NCBI GenBank assembly: GCA_029259935.1
Contig: JAJDEH010000321.1
Location: 1-53,239, forward strand
DNA length: 53,239 nt
From: Planctomycetota bacterium
GTDB taxonomy: Bacteria > Planctomycetota > Planctomycetia > Pirellulales > Pirellulaceae
Reading direction: 5' to 3'
Shown: piece after piece, positions 25,472 to 34,235 of the stretch
How the letters are laid out: each line of letters begins with the position of its first letter
Numbering within the stretch: position 1 is the stretch's first letter
Position numbers and translations under genes: made by a program
Notes under the pieces: model-generated
The model's database searches: none
Told to the model about the DNA's origin: nothing
What the model saw: the letters and a program-made list of their open reading frames with translations, nothing else

Positions 25472-26317
25472 GTGCGAATTTTGTTCATTGGCGACATTGT
25501 TGGAAAACCGGGCCGGCAGATCGTCGCGAAGTGCCTGCCCGGACTGCGCCGGCAACGACACATTGACTTGATCATTGCCAACGCGGAAAACTCCGACGGC
25601 GGTTCCGGCCTCACGCCCGCCAGTTATCGGGCCATCGTGCGGAGCGGTGTGGACTGCATTACGCTGGGCGATCATATCTACCGCCGCAAGGATATCTACT
25701 CAGCGCTGGAAAAGAACTCCAACATCGTCAAGCCGGCCAACTTCCCCGCCGACGCGCCAGGCAAACCTTGGACGGTCGTGGAGACCGAGGGCGGAATTCA
25801 AGTTGCCGTATTCTGCCTGCTGGGCCGAGTATTCATGCGGCCCGTCGACTGTCCGTTTTTGGCGGCCGACCGAGTGCTGTCTGAAATCCCCGCCGAAGTC
25901 AAAGTCAGGTTTCTTGACTTTCACGCCGAGGCGACTAGTGACATGCAGGTGATGGGCCGCTACTTGGATGGCCGCGTCAGCGCCGTGCTGGGCACGCACA
26001 CGCATGTGCCTACGGCGGACGAACAAGTTTTCCCAGGCGGTACGGCCTTTCAATGCGACGTGGGCATGACCGGACCGCACGAGAGTATTTTGGGCCGGCG
26101 TATTGATCGGGTGTTGGAAACGACCGTCACGTTTCGGCCAACCAGCTTTGATGTCGCCAGTGGAGATGTGCGCATGTCCGCGACACAGGTGGATTTTGAT
26201 CCCGAAACAGGCCAGGCAACGGCGATTGAACGCGTTTGCATTGACGACGACGAAGCGAACCAGTTGGCCCAAGATAATCGCGACAAAGTCGTCAGCCCGG
26301 CGGACGAAAATCCGTGA
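25472..26317 (+). CDS. YmdB-type metallophosphoesterase (TIGR00282 family)
   Basis: The start is a GTG. The 281-residue protein has the di-metal phosphoesterase motifs in order: GDIVGK at 7-12 with Asp8, the AENSDGGSGL block with Glu39-Asn40, LGDHIYRRKDI with Asp67-His68 (GNH in most relatives, so Asn is replaced by Asp here), DFHAEATSD, and GTHTHVPTAD with paired histidines. Members hydrolyse 2',3'-cyclic nucleotides and influence biofilm genes in Bacillus; they lie next to rny in many genomes. The same neighbourhood here suggests that cyclic phosphate ends of RNA are its substrate, which is inference. Confidence 0.92.
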   Translation: MRILFIGDIVGKPGRQIVAKCLPGLRRQRHIDLIIANAENSDGGSGLTPASYRAIVRSGVDCITLGDHIYRRKDIYSALEKNSNIVKPANFPADAPGKPWTVVETEGGIQVAVFCLLGRVFMRPVDCPFLAADRVLSEIPAEVKVRFLDFHAEATSDMQVMGRYLDGRVSAVLGTHTHVPTADEQVFPGGTAFQCDVGMTGPHESILGRRIDRVLETTVTFRPTSFDVASGDVRMSATQVDFDPETGQATAIERVCIDDDEANQLAQDNRDKVVSPADENP

Positions 26318-26489
26318 TGCCCGTGGCCTGTATCATTTCACGTGCTTTTGCCTTCCGCTACGACACTTGAATGGGCAGGACGCGAGCATAGAATGAGATA
26401 ACCGCTCGTCGACCGGAAATGAAGCCGTATTTTGGTATTGCCGCTTGTCGGGCAAGCCGCTAGTCTCCTAATCCCTATTCAATCATCAA

Positions 26490-26930
26490 GTGAACGAGCC
26501 GACTTTTATCACACCGGTACGCTTCCCTTGGTACTTTCGAAGTATTCTTGTCGTTTTTGGGATCGGTTTGCTGTCACTTCTTGCGACGGCGGCCATGTTA
26601 ACGCCCAGCCATTCGGGAAAAGGCACGCATCAACAACTGGGGTTGCCACCCTGTTCGTTTGAGATGTGGTTCGATTCCCGCTGTCCCTCTTGTGGGATGA
26701 CTACGTCGTGGGCGCACATGGTTCGTGGGCAAGTGTTGAGATCATTCCGCGCCAACTCCGGAGGTGCCTTGCTGGCGATCGTTGCGTTCGTGGTCGGACC
26801 TTGGTCATTGTTTTCGGGAGTGTTCGGAAAGTGGTTCTGGGCACGGCCTGATGAACGGGTTGCCGTGGTGATTGCCTTGACGATTGTCACCGTGACTCTG
26901 GTCGATTGGGGAATACGCTTGTCGTCATAA
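26490..26930 (+). CDS. DUF2752 membrane protein
   Basis: The 146-residue protein starts at a GTG and has three hydrophobic segments (about residues 17-37, 88-110 and 122-142). Its centre carries the DUF2752 signature: SRCPSCGMTTSW with Cys65 and Cys68 followed by a helix beginning ALLA. The family is widespread, small and of unknown role; the CPxCG pair lies on one face of the membrane and could bind a metal or undergo thiol exchange. It lies 170 bases after the phosphoesterase gene and may have its own promoter. Confidence 0.82.
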   Translation: MNEPTFITPVRFPWYFRSILVVFGIGLLSLLATAAMLTPSHSGKGTHQQLGLPPCSFEMWFDSRCPSCGMTTSWAHMVRGQVLRSFRANSGGALLAIVAFVVGPWSLFSGVFGKWFWARPDERVAVVIALTIVTVTLVDWGIRLSS

Positions 26931-27039
26931 CGTCTATTCAGACTGTTCAAAAAATACAATATCGTGAACGTTCGCTGGCAAGGATTGCCCGCTGGACGCT
27001 TCTCATCCGTCCAATACACCGTCATGACAAAGGACTGAC

Positions 27040-27699
27040 ATGACGAAATCACAAACGCTCAAAATTGCCGCCGTCTCCGCGTTGATTGTTGTTCTGCTGG
27101 TGAACACGGGCTGTGTGGGCTTTACCACCTGGCTGATCTTTGTGTTGAAAGGAGAAAAGCACAAAGCGGAATTCAACGGTTTGAAAGAAAAACGGGTGGC
27201 GGTTATCTGCGTTTCCGATTCCTCGGCATATGGCTCGGATGCTGCAACCGAGATGCTTGCACGGTTGGTCACGGTGAAACTTGGCCGCGAAGTGAAAAAG
27301 ATCGACATCGTTCGGCAGCAAGAGGTTTACAACTGGATCGACAACAACAATTGGGACGAGATCGACTATGTTGAAGTAGGCCGCGGCGTCGATGCCGACA
27401 TGTTGGTTGTCGTCGAATTGGCCAACTATCGTTTGACGAAAGGACGTACGCTTTATCAGGGGCACGTCGATATGGCGACTTCCGTCTTCGATATGTCCAA
27501 GAGCGGCGACCTTGTTTTCTATAGGAAGATTCCTGCCTACGAGTTTCCCAAGAATGGCGGCCGTCCCCAATCAGACCATTCGCGTTCGCAATTTGAACAG
27601 CAGTTTCTGGTTCAGTTGAGCCATCAGGTGGCCAACTATTTCTACAACTCGGATGTAATCGATGGCGTCGCGACTGACGCCATCGGTGTCAACCAGTAA
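27040..27699 (+). CDS. lipoprotein of unknown function, TolB/CsgG-like fold possible
   Basis: The 219-residue protein has a short N-terminal helix ending in a lipobox, VNTGC, with the lipidated Cys25. A second hydrophobic run follows it directly (VGFTTWLIFVL), which is unusual after a lipobox and may be a short membrane loop. Then comes an alternating strand-helix chain: KRVAVICVSDSSA, EMLARLVTVKL, KKIDIVRQQEVYNWID, GVDADMLVVVELANYRL. This resembles nucleotide-free alpha/beta domains of outer membrane assembly or curli-type lipoproteins, but the likeness is only in pattern. ATG follows GGACTG weakly. It stands alone. Confidence 0.72.
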   Translation: MTKSQTLKIAAVSALIVVLLVNTGCVGFTTWLIFVLKGEKHKAEFNGLKEKRVAVICVSDSSAYGSDAATEMLARLVTVKLGREVKKIDIVRQQEVYNWIDNNNWDEIDYVEVGRGVDADMLVVVELANYRLTKGRTLYQGHVDMATSVFDMSKSGDLVFYRKIPAYEFPKNGGRPQSDHSRSQFEQQFLVQLSHQVANYFYNSDVIDGVATDAIGVNQ

Positions 27700-27995
27700 C
27701 CTCCGGCTGTCGCTCACTTTCGCCGAAAGTGACCGCCGTAGTGTTCGCAGCGCCATTCAGTAGCGCCGCCCCCCGCGCCCTAGGGTGACGAATTCCCAAT
27801 TCTTCCCTGAGACGTGCCGCATTCGCCCCGCGTATCCCAGCGGCAGGCCCATTGACGATGGGCATTCTTTGCGTCACATTGAACTGTGAACCGCCGAATT
27901 CATCTCTTTAATTCCCGCTAGGATCGTTTCCTCCCGGCACGAGTTTTGAATTTAAGCAGGTCGCTGGTCGGTGGATTTACCGGAAGGGTGCGTTC
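27700..27995. other. spacer upstream of the RRM gene
   Basis: Nearly 300 bases with no coding frame of note. A Shine-Dalgarno site, GGAAGGG (27982-27988), lies seven bases before the GTG of the RRM gene. The stretch 27750-27870 is GC-rich and has short imperfect hairpins. It may be a leader of the RRM gene, as cold-shock type RNA-binding genes often have long leaders, but no specific element is recognised. Confidence 0.4.
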
Positions 27996-28289
27996 GTGAC
28001 GAATATCTATGTGGGCAATCTTGCCTTTGGTCTGACGGAAGAAGAGCTGCAAGCGGCATTCGAGGAATTCGGGCAAGTCTCCTCGGTGAACATTATCAAA
28101 GACCGTGAGACGGGCGAGTCACGCGGATTCGGATTCGTGGAAATGCCACAGGGAAATGAAGCTAAAGAGGCCATCGAAAAATTGAACCTGCAGGAGATTG
28201 GCGGTCGCAAGGTGACCGTCAATGAAGCTCGGCCCAAAACGGATCGGCCCCGTGGCGGCGGCGGAGGCGGCCGAGGAAAGCGTTGGTAG
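27996..28289 (+). CDS. RRM-type RNA-binding protein with Gly/Arg tail
   Basis: The 97-residue protein is a single RNA recognition motif: RNP2 is IYVGNL at 4-9 and RNP1 is RGFGFVEM at 43-50, the aromatic residues that stack on RNA bases being in place. The tail RPRGGGGGGRGKRW is a short RGG-like basic segment. Such proteins are well known in cyanobacteria and planctomycetes, where they respond to cold or act as RNA chaperones. The start is a GTG with GGAAGGG seven bases upstream. It is followed about 50 bases later by a small winged-helix-like gene. Confidence 0.93.
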   Translation: MTNIYVGNLAFGLTEEELQAAFEEFGQVSSVNIIKDRETGESRGFGFVEMPQGNEAKEAIEKLNLQEIGGRKVTVNEARPKTDRPRGGGGGGRGKRW

Positions 28290-28340
28290 TGTCAGCCCTG
28301 GCGGCCTGGCCTTTTTTCCCCAATTCATCTCTCCATCCGT

Positions 28341-28565
28341 GTGAGGAATTCCTTGCTAACCAAATCAGAAGAACGTGTGTTGAGTATCTTCCGCCAATTT
28401 CTCGTCGGCCCGGGTGAAATGTTGTGCTTGAACGCACCGCAAGTGAAGACCTATTCGTCGGCAATCAAGCAGTTGATCGAAAAGGGATTTCTGCAGCGAG
28501 AGACATTCAAAGGCGGATACTCGTTGACCCGAGAGGGCTTTTCGGCAATGCGAAGTTCTCACTAG
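28341..28565 (+). CDS. small winged-helix-like protein
   Basis: The 74-residue product, begun at GTG 28341 or at TTG 28353, reads LTKSEERVLSIFRQFLVGPG, then SAIKQLIEKGFLQRETFKGGYSLTREGFSAM. The order helix, helix, recognition-like helix and a two-strand wing (RETFKGGYSLT) is that of MarR- or ArsR-like winged helices, without any sensing domain. I recall similar short proteins in planctomycetes but cannot confirm this. It lies between the RRM and bestrophin genes on the same strand and could be a small regulator or a nucleoid-binding protein. Confidence 0.6.
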   Translation: MRNSLLTKSEERVLSIFRQFLVGPGEMLCLNAPQVKTYSSAIKQLIEKGFLQRETFKGGYSLTREGFSAMRSSH

Positions 28566-28631
28566 CCGCCTCCGGGAAGGACGCGGTGGGTCAAGTGAAA
28601 ACTGAATTTCTCGCGACGGCTGGTGTAACTG

Positions 28632-29528
28632 ATGCCGATCACTGACACCCTGTTGCCGATCTTCCGCAGCCGGACCCTGGCGAGAGTCGCGTTTTATGCC
28701 GTATTGATGGGCGCGTACGGTGCTATTCCAGTTTGGAAAGAGAACTCGCCCCTCGAACTGTACGGCGAGCCCCTCGAGCTGTACGGCGATGTGCCATCGC
28801 AAATCCACGTCGCGCTCACTTTAGTCCTAGGTTGGTTGCTGGTATTTCGCACCAATTCGGCCTACGACCGTTGGTGGGAGGCTCGCACGTTATGGGGCGC
28901 GCTGGTCAACGCCAGCCGCAATCTGGCGGCCAAAGTGTGTGCGATCCCGGGATTGACGTCACGGGATCGGTCCGCAACCGAGAAAAACGTGATCGCCTTT
29001 GCTTACGCTTTGCGAGATCATCTTCGTGACGAGCCGTCGATTCAGTCCTTGCCGGGATTCGAGAACTACGAGTTGTCGACGCAACACGCGCCTAACCACT
29101 TGATGCAGCGCGTTTTTTCGGACCTCTGGCGATGGAAATCGGAAGGACGAATCGACGGCGACGAACTGCGCGTACTGGACGCGGAAACGCATCGATTTTT
29201 GGATATCTGCGGCGGTTGCGAGCGAATACGAAAGACCCGCATCGCGCGATCTTATCGTGTTTTCGCTCGACAGTGCATCTTCTTTTATCTGGCCACCTTC
29301 CCCTGGGGAATCGTCCACGAATTCGGGATTTGGACCATCCCGTTGACCGCGATCACTGCCTACTTCATGCTCGGCCTGGAAACCGTGGCCGAGCACGTGG
29401 AGGAGCCGTTCGGAACAGACGAAGATGATTTGAATCTCGACGGACTGTGCGTGACGATCGACGAATCCGTGCGGGAGATCTTTGCGATGCAAGAAGAAAT
29501 CAAAACGGACCAGTCACAATCGAAGTGA
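28632..29528 (+). CDS. bestrophin-family anion channel
   Basis: Bacterial bestrophins (UPF0187) form pentameric ion channels in the inner membrane. The 298-residue protein carries the signature FRTNSAYDRWWEARTLWG and NASRNLAAK, and the later block YLATFPWGIVHEFGIWTIPLTAI before a C-terminal helix. The first hydrophobic segments are clear (residues 15-35 and 55-75), and a short in-frame duplication sits between them (see the repeat entry). The N-terminus MPITDTLLPIFRSRTLARVAF is normal for the group. The gene has its ATG about 65 bases after the small winged-helix gene and may be in the same transcript. Confidence 0.9.
   Translation: MPITDTLLPIFRSRTLARVAFYAVLMGAYGAIPVWKENSPLELYGEPLELYGDVPSQIHVALTLVLGWLLVFRTNSAYDRWWEARTLWGALVNASRNLAAKVCAIPGLTSRDRSATEKNVIAFAYALRDHLRDEPSIQSLPGFENYELSTQHAPNHLMQRVFSDLWRWKSEGRIDGDELRVLDAETHRFLDICGGCERIRKTRIARSYRVFARQCIFFYLATFPWGIVHEFGIWTIPLTAITAYFMLGLETVAEHVEEPFGTDEDDLNLDGLCVTIDESVREIFAMQEEIKTDQSQSK
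28749..28790 (+). repeat. in-frame 21-base tandem duplication within the bestrophin gene
   Basis: Two 21-base units, 28749-28769 and 28770-28790, agree at 19 of 21 positions and encode PLELYGE and PLELYGD. They add seven residues to the loop after the first membrane segment. One difference is silent and the other swaps Glu for Asp, so the duplication is probably not recent or is under constraint. Confidence 0.85.
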
Positions 29529-29588
29529 CGAGGCAAGGATCGCGGCCCTCGAAATCATCTTCCTGTCACTGTGGCTCGCCGGTCTCGC

Positions 29589-31664
29589 TCATCGAACGGC
29601 ATGTGCCAAGTCGTCCCACTTGGCCATGATCTGATCGATTTCCGTGAGTGGTGCTTGGCAAGCAAAGTCTTGGCAAATGAACACCGTGGGCGATTGTTGC
29701 TGATTGGCTTGTTTGCCCTCGAACAGCGGATTCAAGTGCGGTGACTGATAAGCGTCGCCGAGGCTGCGACTGGCAATTACGCAGTTGGGATGATATCGGC
29801 GGCGGAACTCGGCGAGTACTTGCTTCGTGGCTGGCTCGGATGCGTCGCCGACGACCGCGATTTCGTGGAATGGTCCGATCGACATGTCCATGGCCACCAG
29901 CACTTGGCCTGTTGCCGAAGGGGCGCGTTGAACCATGGGCATCGCGGCGGCCATCGCGCTTTGCGCGGCGTCGACCAGATCTTGCCGTCCGCAGAGTTTT
30001 CCGAGACGAAACAATGCCGTCGCGGCCATCGAGTTGCCGCTGGGGACGCTGCTATCCTGATAGTCTTTATTGCGAGCGATCAGTGGCTCGTGGTCGTCGG
30101 CGGTGAAGAAAAATCCGCCACTGTCGCGGTCGATAAAATGCCTGAGTACGATCTCTGAAAATCCGATCGCTTCGTCAATCCACTTCTCGTCAAAGCTGGC
30201 TTCGTAAAGCGACACCAAGGCATTGATCAAGTAGGTGTAATCATCCAGATACGCGTCCAGCTGGGCGTTCCCGCGTCGCCAAGTGTGCAGCAAGCGACCG
30301 TCGCCGCGACGCAAGTGGCCTAAAATGAATTCGGTCGCGCGCGTCGCCGCCGCGAGATACCGTGGCTCGTCGAGTACGCCGGCGGCGCGGGCCATCGAGT
30401 CGATCATCAGCGCGTTCCAACTGACAAGAATCTTGTCGTCCTTGCCGGGGCGAATTCGCTGATCGCGAGCGGCCAGCAGCGCGGCGCGCGATTCGGCAAG
30501 TTCCGTTTCCAATTCCGCCAAATTCCAGTTGTGCAGTGCGGCACACTGCTCGATCGTCTTGGGCAGATTGAGAATATTCTTGCCTTCAAAGTTTCCTTCG
30601 TCGCTCACGTCGTAGACGTAACAGAAACGCTCGGCCCGCGCATCGCCGAGCAGTTCCTTAATCTCTTCCGGCGTCCAGACGTAGAACTTGCCTTCCTCGC
30701 CTTCACTGTCCGCATCTTCGGTGCTGTGAAAGCCGCCCAGGTCGTCGGTCATATAGTTGAGCGTGTAATCCAGCGTCTCGCGGACCACGCGGGCGTACGC
30801 CTCATCTTTGGTGACGACATATCCGTCCAAGTAGACACCCGCCAGCAAGCCGTTGTCGTAAAGCATCTTCTCAAAATGGGGAACCAGCCAGCGGGCATCG
30901 ACGGAATAGCGGGCGAATCCGCCTGCCAAATGGTCGTAGATTCCGCCTTGCGCCATCTTATCCAGATTCAGCCGCACCATATCCAACACGCCTTCGCGAT
31001 CGCAACGCTTCCATACGCGCAACAGCAGCAGCAAGTCCATCGAGTGAGGAAATTTCGGCGCTGCACCGAATCCACCATGCTTGAAATCAAAAATCCGTTC
31101 CAGTTTGGCGGCCGCGTCGAACAATAGCTGCTGACTTATTTCACCGGTCGAATCGTCGCCCACGACCGACTGTCGCAGAGCCTGTGTCAACTTTTCGGCT
31201 TGTTCGATGGCTTGTTCACGACGTTCGACCCAAGCTTCATGAACTCGTTCAATCACATGGTCGAAACCTGGCATGCCGCGATCGGCTTGCGGCGGCCAGT
31301 ACGTTCCACCAAAGAACGGCTTCACGTCGGGCGTCAGAAACACCGACATCGGCCAACCGCCGTGGCCGGTCATGGCCATAACGGCATTCATGTAAATCTG
31401 GTCGAGGTCGGGCCGTTCTTCGCGATCGACTTTGATGCAGACGAACTTTTGGTTGAGTTGAGCGGCAATCTGGTCATTTTCAAAACTCTCATGCTCCATC
31501 ACATGGCACCAGTGGCACGCCGAGTAACCGATCGAAAGAAAGATGGGCTTGTCTTCTTGTTTGGCAAGTGTCAGCGCTTCCTCGCCCCACGGATACCAAT
31601 CGACAGGATTATTCTGATGTTGGAGAAGGTACGGGCTAGATTCTTGAGCGAGCCGATTTGCCAT
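29589..31664 (-). CDS. thioredoxin-domain protein, DUF255 (YyaL/SPATA20) family
   Basis: The 691-residue length is standard. The N-terminal thioredoxin-fold domain has SACHWCHVM with Cys50 and Cys53 in place of CGPC. It is followed by a long alpha/alpha toroid-like region similar to N-acylglucosamine epimerases: [71 protein letters not shown]. The family is found from bacteria to mammals; its reaction is not established. It is on the opposite strand to the bestrophin gene and its 5' end faces the nested palindromic element. Confidence 0.93.
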   Translation of the reverse strand: MANRLAQESSPYLLQHQNNPVDWYPWGEEALTLAKQEDKPIFLSIGYSACHWCHVMEHESFENDQIAAQLNQKFVCIKVDREERPDLDQIYMNAVMAMTGHGGWPMSVFLTPDVKPFFGGTYWPPQADRGMPGFDHVIERVHEAWVERREQAIEQAEKLTQALRQSVVGDDSTGEISQQLLFDAAAKLERIFDFKHGGFGAAPKFPHSMDLLLLLRVWKRCDREGVLDMVRLNLDKMAQGGIYDHLAGGFARYSVDARWLVPHFEKMLYDNGLLAGVYLDGYVVTKDEAYARVVRETLDYTLNYMTDDLGGFHSTEDADSEGEEGKFYVWTPEEIKELLGDARAERFCYVYDVSDEGNFEGKNILNLPKTIEQCAALHNWNLAELETELAESRAALLAARDQRIRPGKDDKILVSWNALMIDSMARAAGVLDEPRYLAAATRATEFILGHLRRGDGRLLHTWRRGNAQLDAYLDDYTYLINALVSLYEASFDEKWIDEAIGFSEIVLRHFIDRDSGGFFFTADDHEPLIARNKDYQDSSVPSGNSMAATALFRLGKLCGRQDLVDAAQSAMAAAMPMVQRAPSATGQVLVAMDMSIGPFHEIAVVGDASEPATKQVLAEFRRRYHPNCVIASRSLGDAYQSPHLNPLFEGKQANQQQSPTVFICQDFACQAPLTEIDQIMAKWDDLAHAVR

Positions 31665-31759
31665 GTAGATGTGCTTATCGAAGTGGAGTAGTCGGAAGGA
31701 GGGCGGCCCAATCGGTCATCGTGGACCACCGCCTAGCCCGGATTATTCACCACGCGAGT

Positions 31760-31940
31760 CAATAATGGGACTGGCTCCGAGTTCATTGTGTTTCCGCGGT
31801 AGTGTAGGGGACGCGACTCGGTGCCTGTCCCATTATTGACGGCTCACCCAATAGGCCGTTCACAAAATGGGACAGGCACCGAGACATCCACCTCAATCCG
31901 CGTCCTAATCCAACTTGGCTCGGAGCCAGTCCCATTTTGT
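31760..31940. repeat. nested palindromic element with four related arms
   Basis: Four 22-base arms lie in 181 bases: A (31760-31781), A' (31817-31838), B (31862-31883) and B' (31919-31940). All share the core GGGAC(T/A)GGC(T/A)CCGAG or its reverse complement. A and B' (T/T type) are perfect inverted repeats over GGGACTGGCTCCGAG, and A' and B (A/A type) over GGGACAGGCACCGAG plus CAT outside. The inner pair sits inside the outer pair. A and A' also match over their outer CAATAAT part, and B and B' over ACAAAAT, so two alternative foldings exist: nested, or two side-by-side hairpins each with two T:T or A:A mismatches. This is the architecture of a REP-type or mini-transposon element. No transposase is present. 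Confidence 0.75.
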
Positions 31941-31955
31941 GCGGCCAGCCACGAC

Positions 31956-32756
31956 TCATTGATAGGTCTGTTCATCGCCCGGGAAAACACCCTCGCGTAC
32001 TTCGTCACGATACTGAGTAACGGCACCGGTGATGATCGTTTGCAAATCGGCGTACTTCTTCACGAATCGAGGAACATAGCCACTGTTCAGTCCCAGCAGG
32101 TCGCTGGTGACCAGCACCTGTCCATCACAGTCGCGACCCGCGCCGATGCCGATCGTCGGAATGGCGAGCGTCTCCGAGATCTTGCCCGCGATTTCGGGCG
32201 GCAAGCATTCGAGAACGATGGCAAAGGCACCTGCATTCTCGGCCGCCCGCGCATCCTTCAGCAACTGCTGTTCATCGCGCGCCACCTTGTAGGTTCCAAT
32301 TTGATGAATATTTTGCGGCCGCAGACCCACGTGTGCCATCACTGGAATTCCGGCACCTACCAAAGCGGCGATCACGTCAGCCTGTTCGGCACCTCCCTCC
32401 AACTTGACCGCTTGGCAACGCGTCTCTTTCAAGATGCGACCGGCGGCTTCGATCACGGTTGGAATCGCCAAGTGCATGGTGGGGAACGGCAAGTCGACAA
32501 CCACCAGCGCCCGTTGTACGGCGCGGCCCACCATCTCCGCGTGATAGATCATCTGGTCGAGTGTGACGTGGAGCGTATTTTCGTGCCCTTGGACGACCAT
32601 CGAGAGGCTATCGCCAACCAGAATTCCCTCCACGCCCGTTTCGTCGAGCATGGCCGCCATGGGGAAATCGTACGCGGTCACCATGGTGATCTTGTGCCCC
32701 TTTTCCTTCAACCCGGTGAACTTGGGCACGGTAATTCGCGAGAAGGGAGCAGGCAT
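31956..32756 (-). CDS. panB: 3-methyl-2-oxobutanoate hydroxymethyltransferase
   Basis: PanB transfers a one-carbon unit from methylenetetrahydrofolate to ketoisovalerate, the first committed step to pantothenate and coenzyme A. The 266-residue protein has MVTAYDFPMAAMLDETGV, the metal-binding GDSLSMVVQGHENTL, the VKLEGG segment, PVMAHVGLRPQ and the catalytic Glu in IVLECLP, with IPTIGIGAGRDCDGQVLV after it. The usual GGYKVQGR is here GTYKVARDE, a modest change. The nested palindromic element ends 15 bases after the stop. No other pantothenate gene is near; it shares a divergent spacer with the cytochrome gene. Confidence 0.94.
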   Translation of the reverse strand: MPAPFSRITVPKFTGLKEKGHKITMVTAYDFPMAAMLDETGVEGILVGDSLSMVVQGHENTLHVTLDQMIYHAEMVGRAVQRALVVVDLPFPTMHLAIPTVIEAAGRILKETRCQAVKLEGGAEQADVIAALVGAGIPVMAHVGLRPQNIHQIGTYKVARDEQQLLKDARAAENAGAFAIVLECLPPEIAGKISETLAIPTIGIGAGRDCDGQVLVTSDLLGLNSGYVPRFVKKYADLQTIITGAVTQYRDEVREGVFPGDEQTYQ

Positions 32757-32859
32757 TGGATGGATGCAAGATCGGCGTGAGGTAACCAGCTATGGCATTG
32801 TTACCGGACGCATCCCCGCTGACAACCGGTTGGCGTTGCCTACTCGCGACGCAAAGTGG

Positions 32860-32888
32860 TTTCCCGTAGAGATATGCGGTTGTATAAT
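32860..32888 (+). promoter_or_regulatory. candidate promoter of the cytochrome gene
   Basis: A perfect -10 box, TATAAT (32883-32888), lies 17 bases after TTTCCC (32860-32865), which matches three consensus -35 bases. The predicted transcript would begin about 33 bases before the ATG at 32928, in front of the AGGA Shine-Dalgarno element at 32917-32920. Confidence 0.45.
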
Positions 32889-32927
32889 CCGAAGGCGACC
32901 GACGCTTCCCATTTGCAGGAACGGCTC

Positions 32928-34175
32928 ATGAATTCAGCCCCCCGACGACGCACCATTCTGTCGTCGGTCACCGTTGTCCTGATCACGACATGGTTAGGGT
33001 TGGGCATGTTTGCCCTGCGGCAGGTCGCGCGGGTCATGGCGGCGGCCGAACCTGTCACCCGAGTTCACTTTAATCTAGGGCTTTCGGGCGTGGATCCCCG
33101 GGCACCCAATGAGTGGACCAACGAGCATTGCGGCAAGTGCCATCAGAGCGAATACCAACAATGGGTCGTTAGCCGTCATGCCAAGGCCGGCACGACTCAC
33201 AATTACAAGGTGGAGTTCTTGAGAGACGAAGGCGGGCGCGGGCAACACTGCGTCAACTGCCACACGCCGGTCAGCCCCACGCCTCATCTGTTCCCGACCG
33301 AGGAGCCGCCAGGAATCGACGAGGCGTATGATTCCAAAGCGGACTGGGTGCAAAACGGCGTGGATTGCTTGACCTGTCACGTCCGCGACGGCAAGGTCTT
33401 GGTCACCAAGCACTCTGAAAAATCGGCCGCTGCTCATCCCATACGCGTCGCGCCGGAACTGGGCAGCGTGGAATTCTGTGCCGGTTGTCACCAGTTTAAC
33501 TTTAAGAGCCACGTTCAGCCCGACGGCTACATAGGACACCTGCAGCAGGCGAGTTTCGATGAGTTTCTGGACGTGCGAGCCCGAGGTGAAGGCGAAGAGA
33601 GGTGTCACGACTGTCACATGCCTGGCGGTCACCACGGCATGCCGGGCTCCTACGACGAAGACATGTTGAGCAGCGCCGTTGATTTGAAAGTCGAAGCAAC
33701 TTGGCAACCGCGGCAGCAAGCCGTGCTGATCGAGGCCCACGCGCTGGGCGGGCACGTTGGCCATCGCATACCGGGCGGCGAAATATTCCGATTTCTCACG
33801 CTGCAAACTTCGCTAGTGGATGCGAACGGGCAACAGGTCACGCCAAAGTCGGCGGGCAGCAGGAGGCCCCCAAACGGCACCACCTTGGTGCGTCATTTCC
33901 CGCAGGTAGAAGAATTGCGAAGGCAAATGCTGCGGGGACCCAACAGCACGGTGGAAAATGAGCGAACGGACACGCGATTGTGGCCGGGAGAAATTCGCAC
34001 CTATCGTTATTCAATTCCGCTCGATCCGGAACAAGTTGCCGAACCGCTTACGGCTCGTGTCGAGCTGTGGTACCACCTGATGCCGGAATGGAAAGCGCGG
34101 GTGTTGAACCATCCGCTCGACAGCATGAAGTGGATGGTCAAGAGTACCGAAACCAAGCTGCCAGCCATCGACTAA
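32928..34175 (+). CDS. pentaheme c-type cytochrome
   Basis: The ATG at 32928 has AGGA seven bases upstream and gives a single N-terminal anchor helix (about residues 9-30). The 415-residue protein has five CxxCH heme-binding sites: CGKCH 68-72, CVNCH 108-112, CLTCH 147-151, CAGCH 184-188 and CHDCH 226-230, followed by GGHHGMPG with free histidines that could be distal ligands. The C-terminal 170 residues have no heme site and look like a beta-rich domain (EIRTYRYSIPLDPEQVAEPLTARVELWY). It fits the multiheme cytochromes related to c554 and is probably exported by way of the anchor. It may move electrons between the quinol pool and an external acceptor; the partner is not in the window. The YfhO-like gene follows. 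Confidence 0.88.
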   Translation: MNSAPRRRTILSSVTVVLITTWLGLGMFALRQVARVMAAAEPVTRVHFNLGLSGVDPRAPNEWTNEHCGKCHQSEYQQWVVSRHAKAGTTHNYKVEFLRDEGGRGQHCVNCHTPVSPTPHLFPTEEPPGIDEAYDSKADWVQNGVDCLTCHVRDGKVLVTKHSEKSAAAHPIRVAPELGSVEFCAGCHQFNFKSHVQPDGYIGHLQQASFDEFLDVRARGEGEERCHDCHMPGGHHGMPGSYDEDMLSSAVDLKVEATWQPRQQAVLIEAHALGGHVGHRIPGGEIFRFLTLQTSLVDANGQQVTPKSAGSRRPPNGTTLVRHFPQVEELRRQMLRGPNSTVENERTDTRLWPGEIRTYRYSIPLDPEQVAEPLTARVELWYHLMPEWKARVLNHPLDSMKWMVKSTETKLPAID

Positions 34176-34235
34176 TCTCAGCTTCTTGATGGTCACACCT
34201 CGAAAACTCCGCTTGTCTTACTGGCTTTGAAACGC

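Noticed and set aside
26665..26690. GGTTCGATTCCC resembling a tRNA T-loop
   Set aside because: It lies inside the DUF2752 coding sequence and no acceptor or anticodon stem can be built around it.
28290..28318. Possible intrinsic terminator after the RRM gene
   Set aside because: A six-T run is present, but the preceding GC-rich stretch does not form a clean stem of useful length.
31821..32780. Open plus-strand frame of 319 codons opposite panB
   Set aside because: Antisense to panB, begins within the palindromic element and shows His/Arg/Gly-rich shadow composition.
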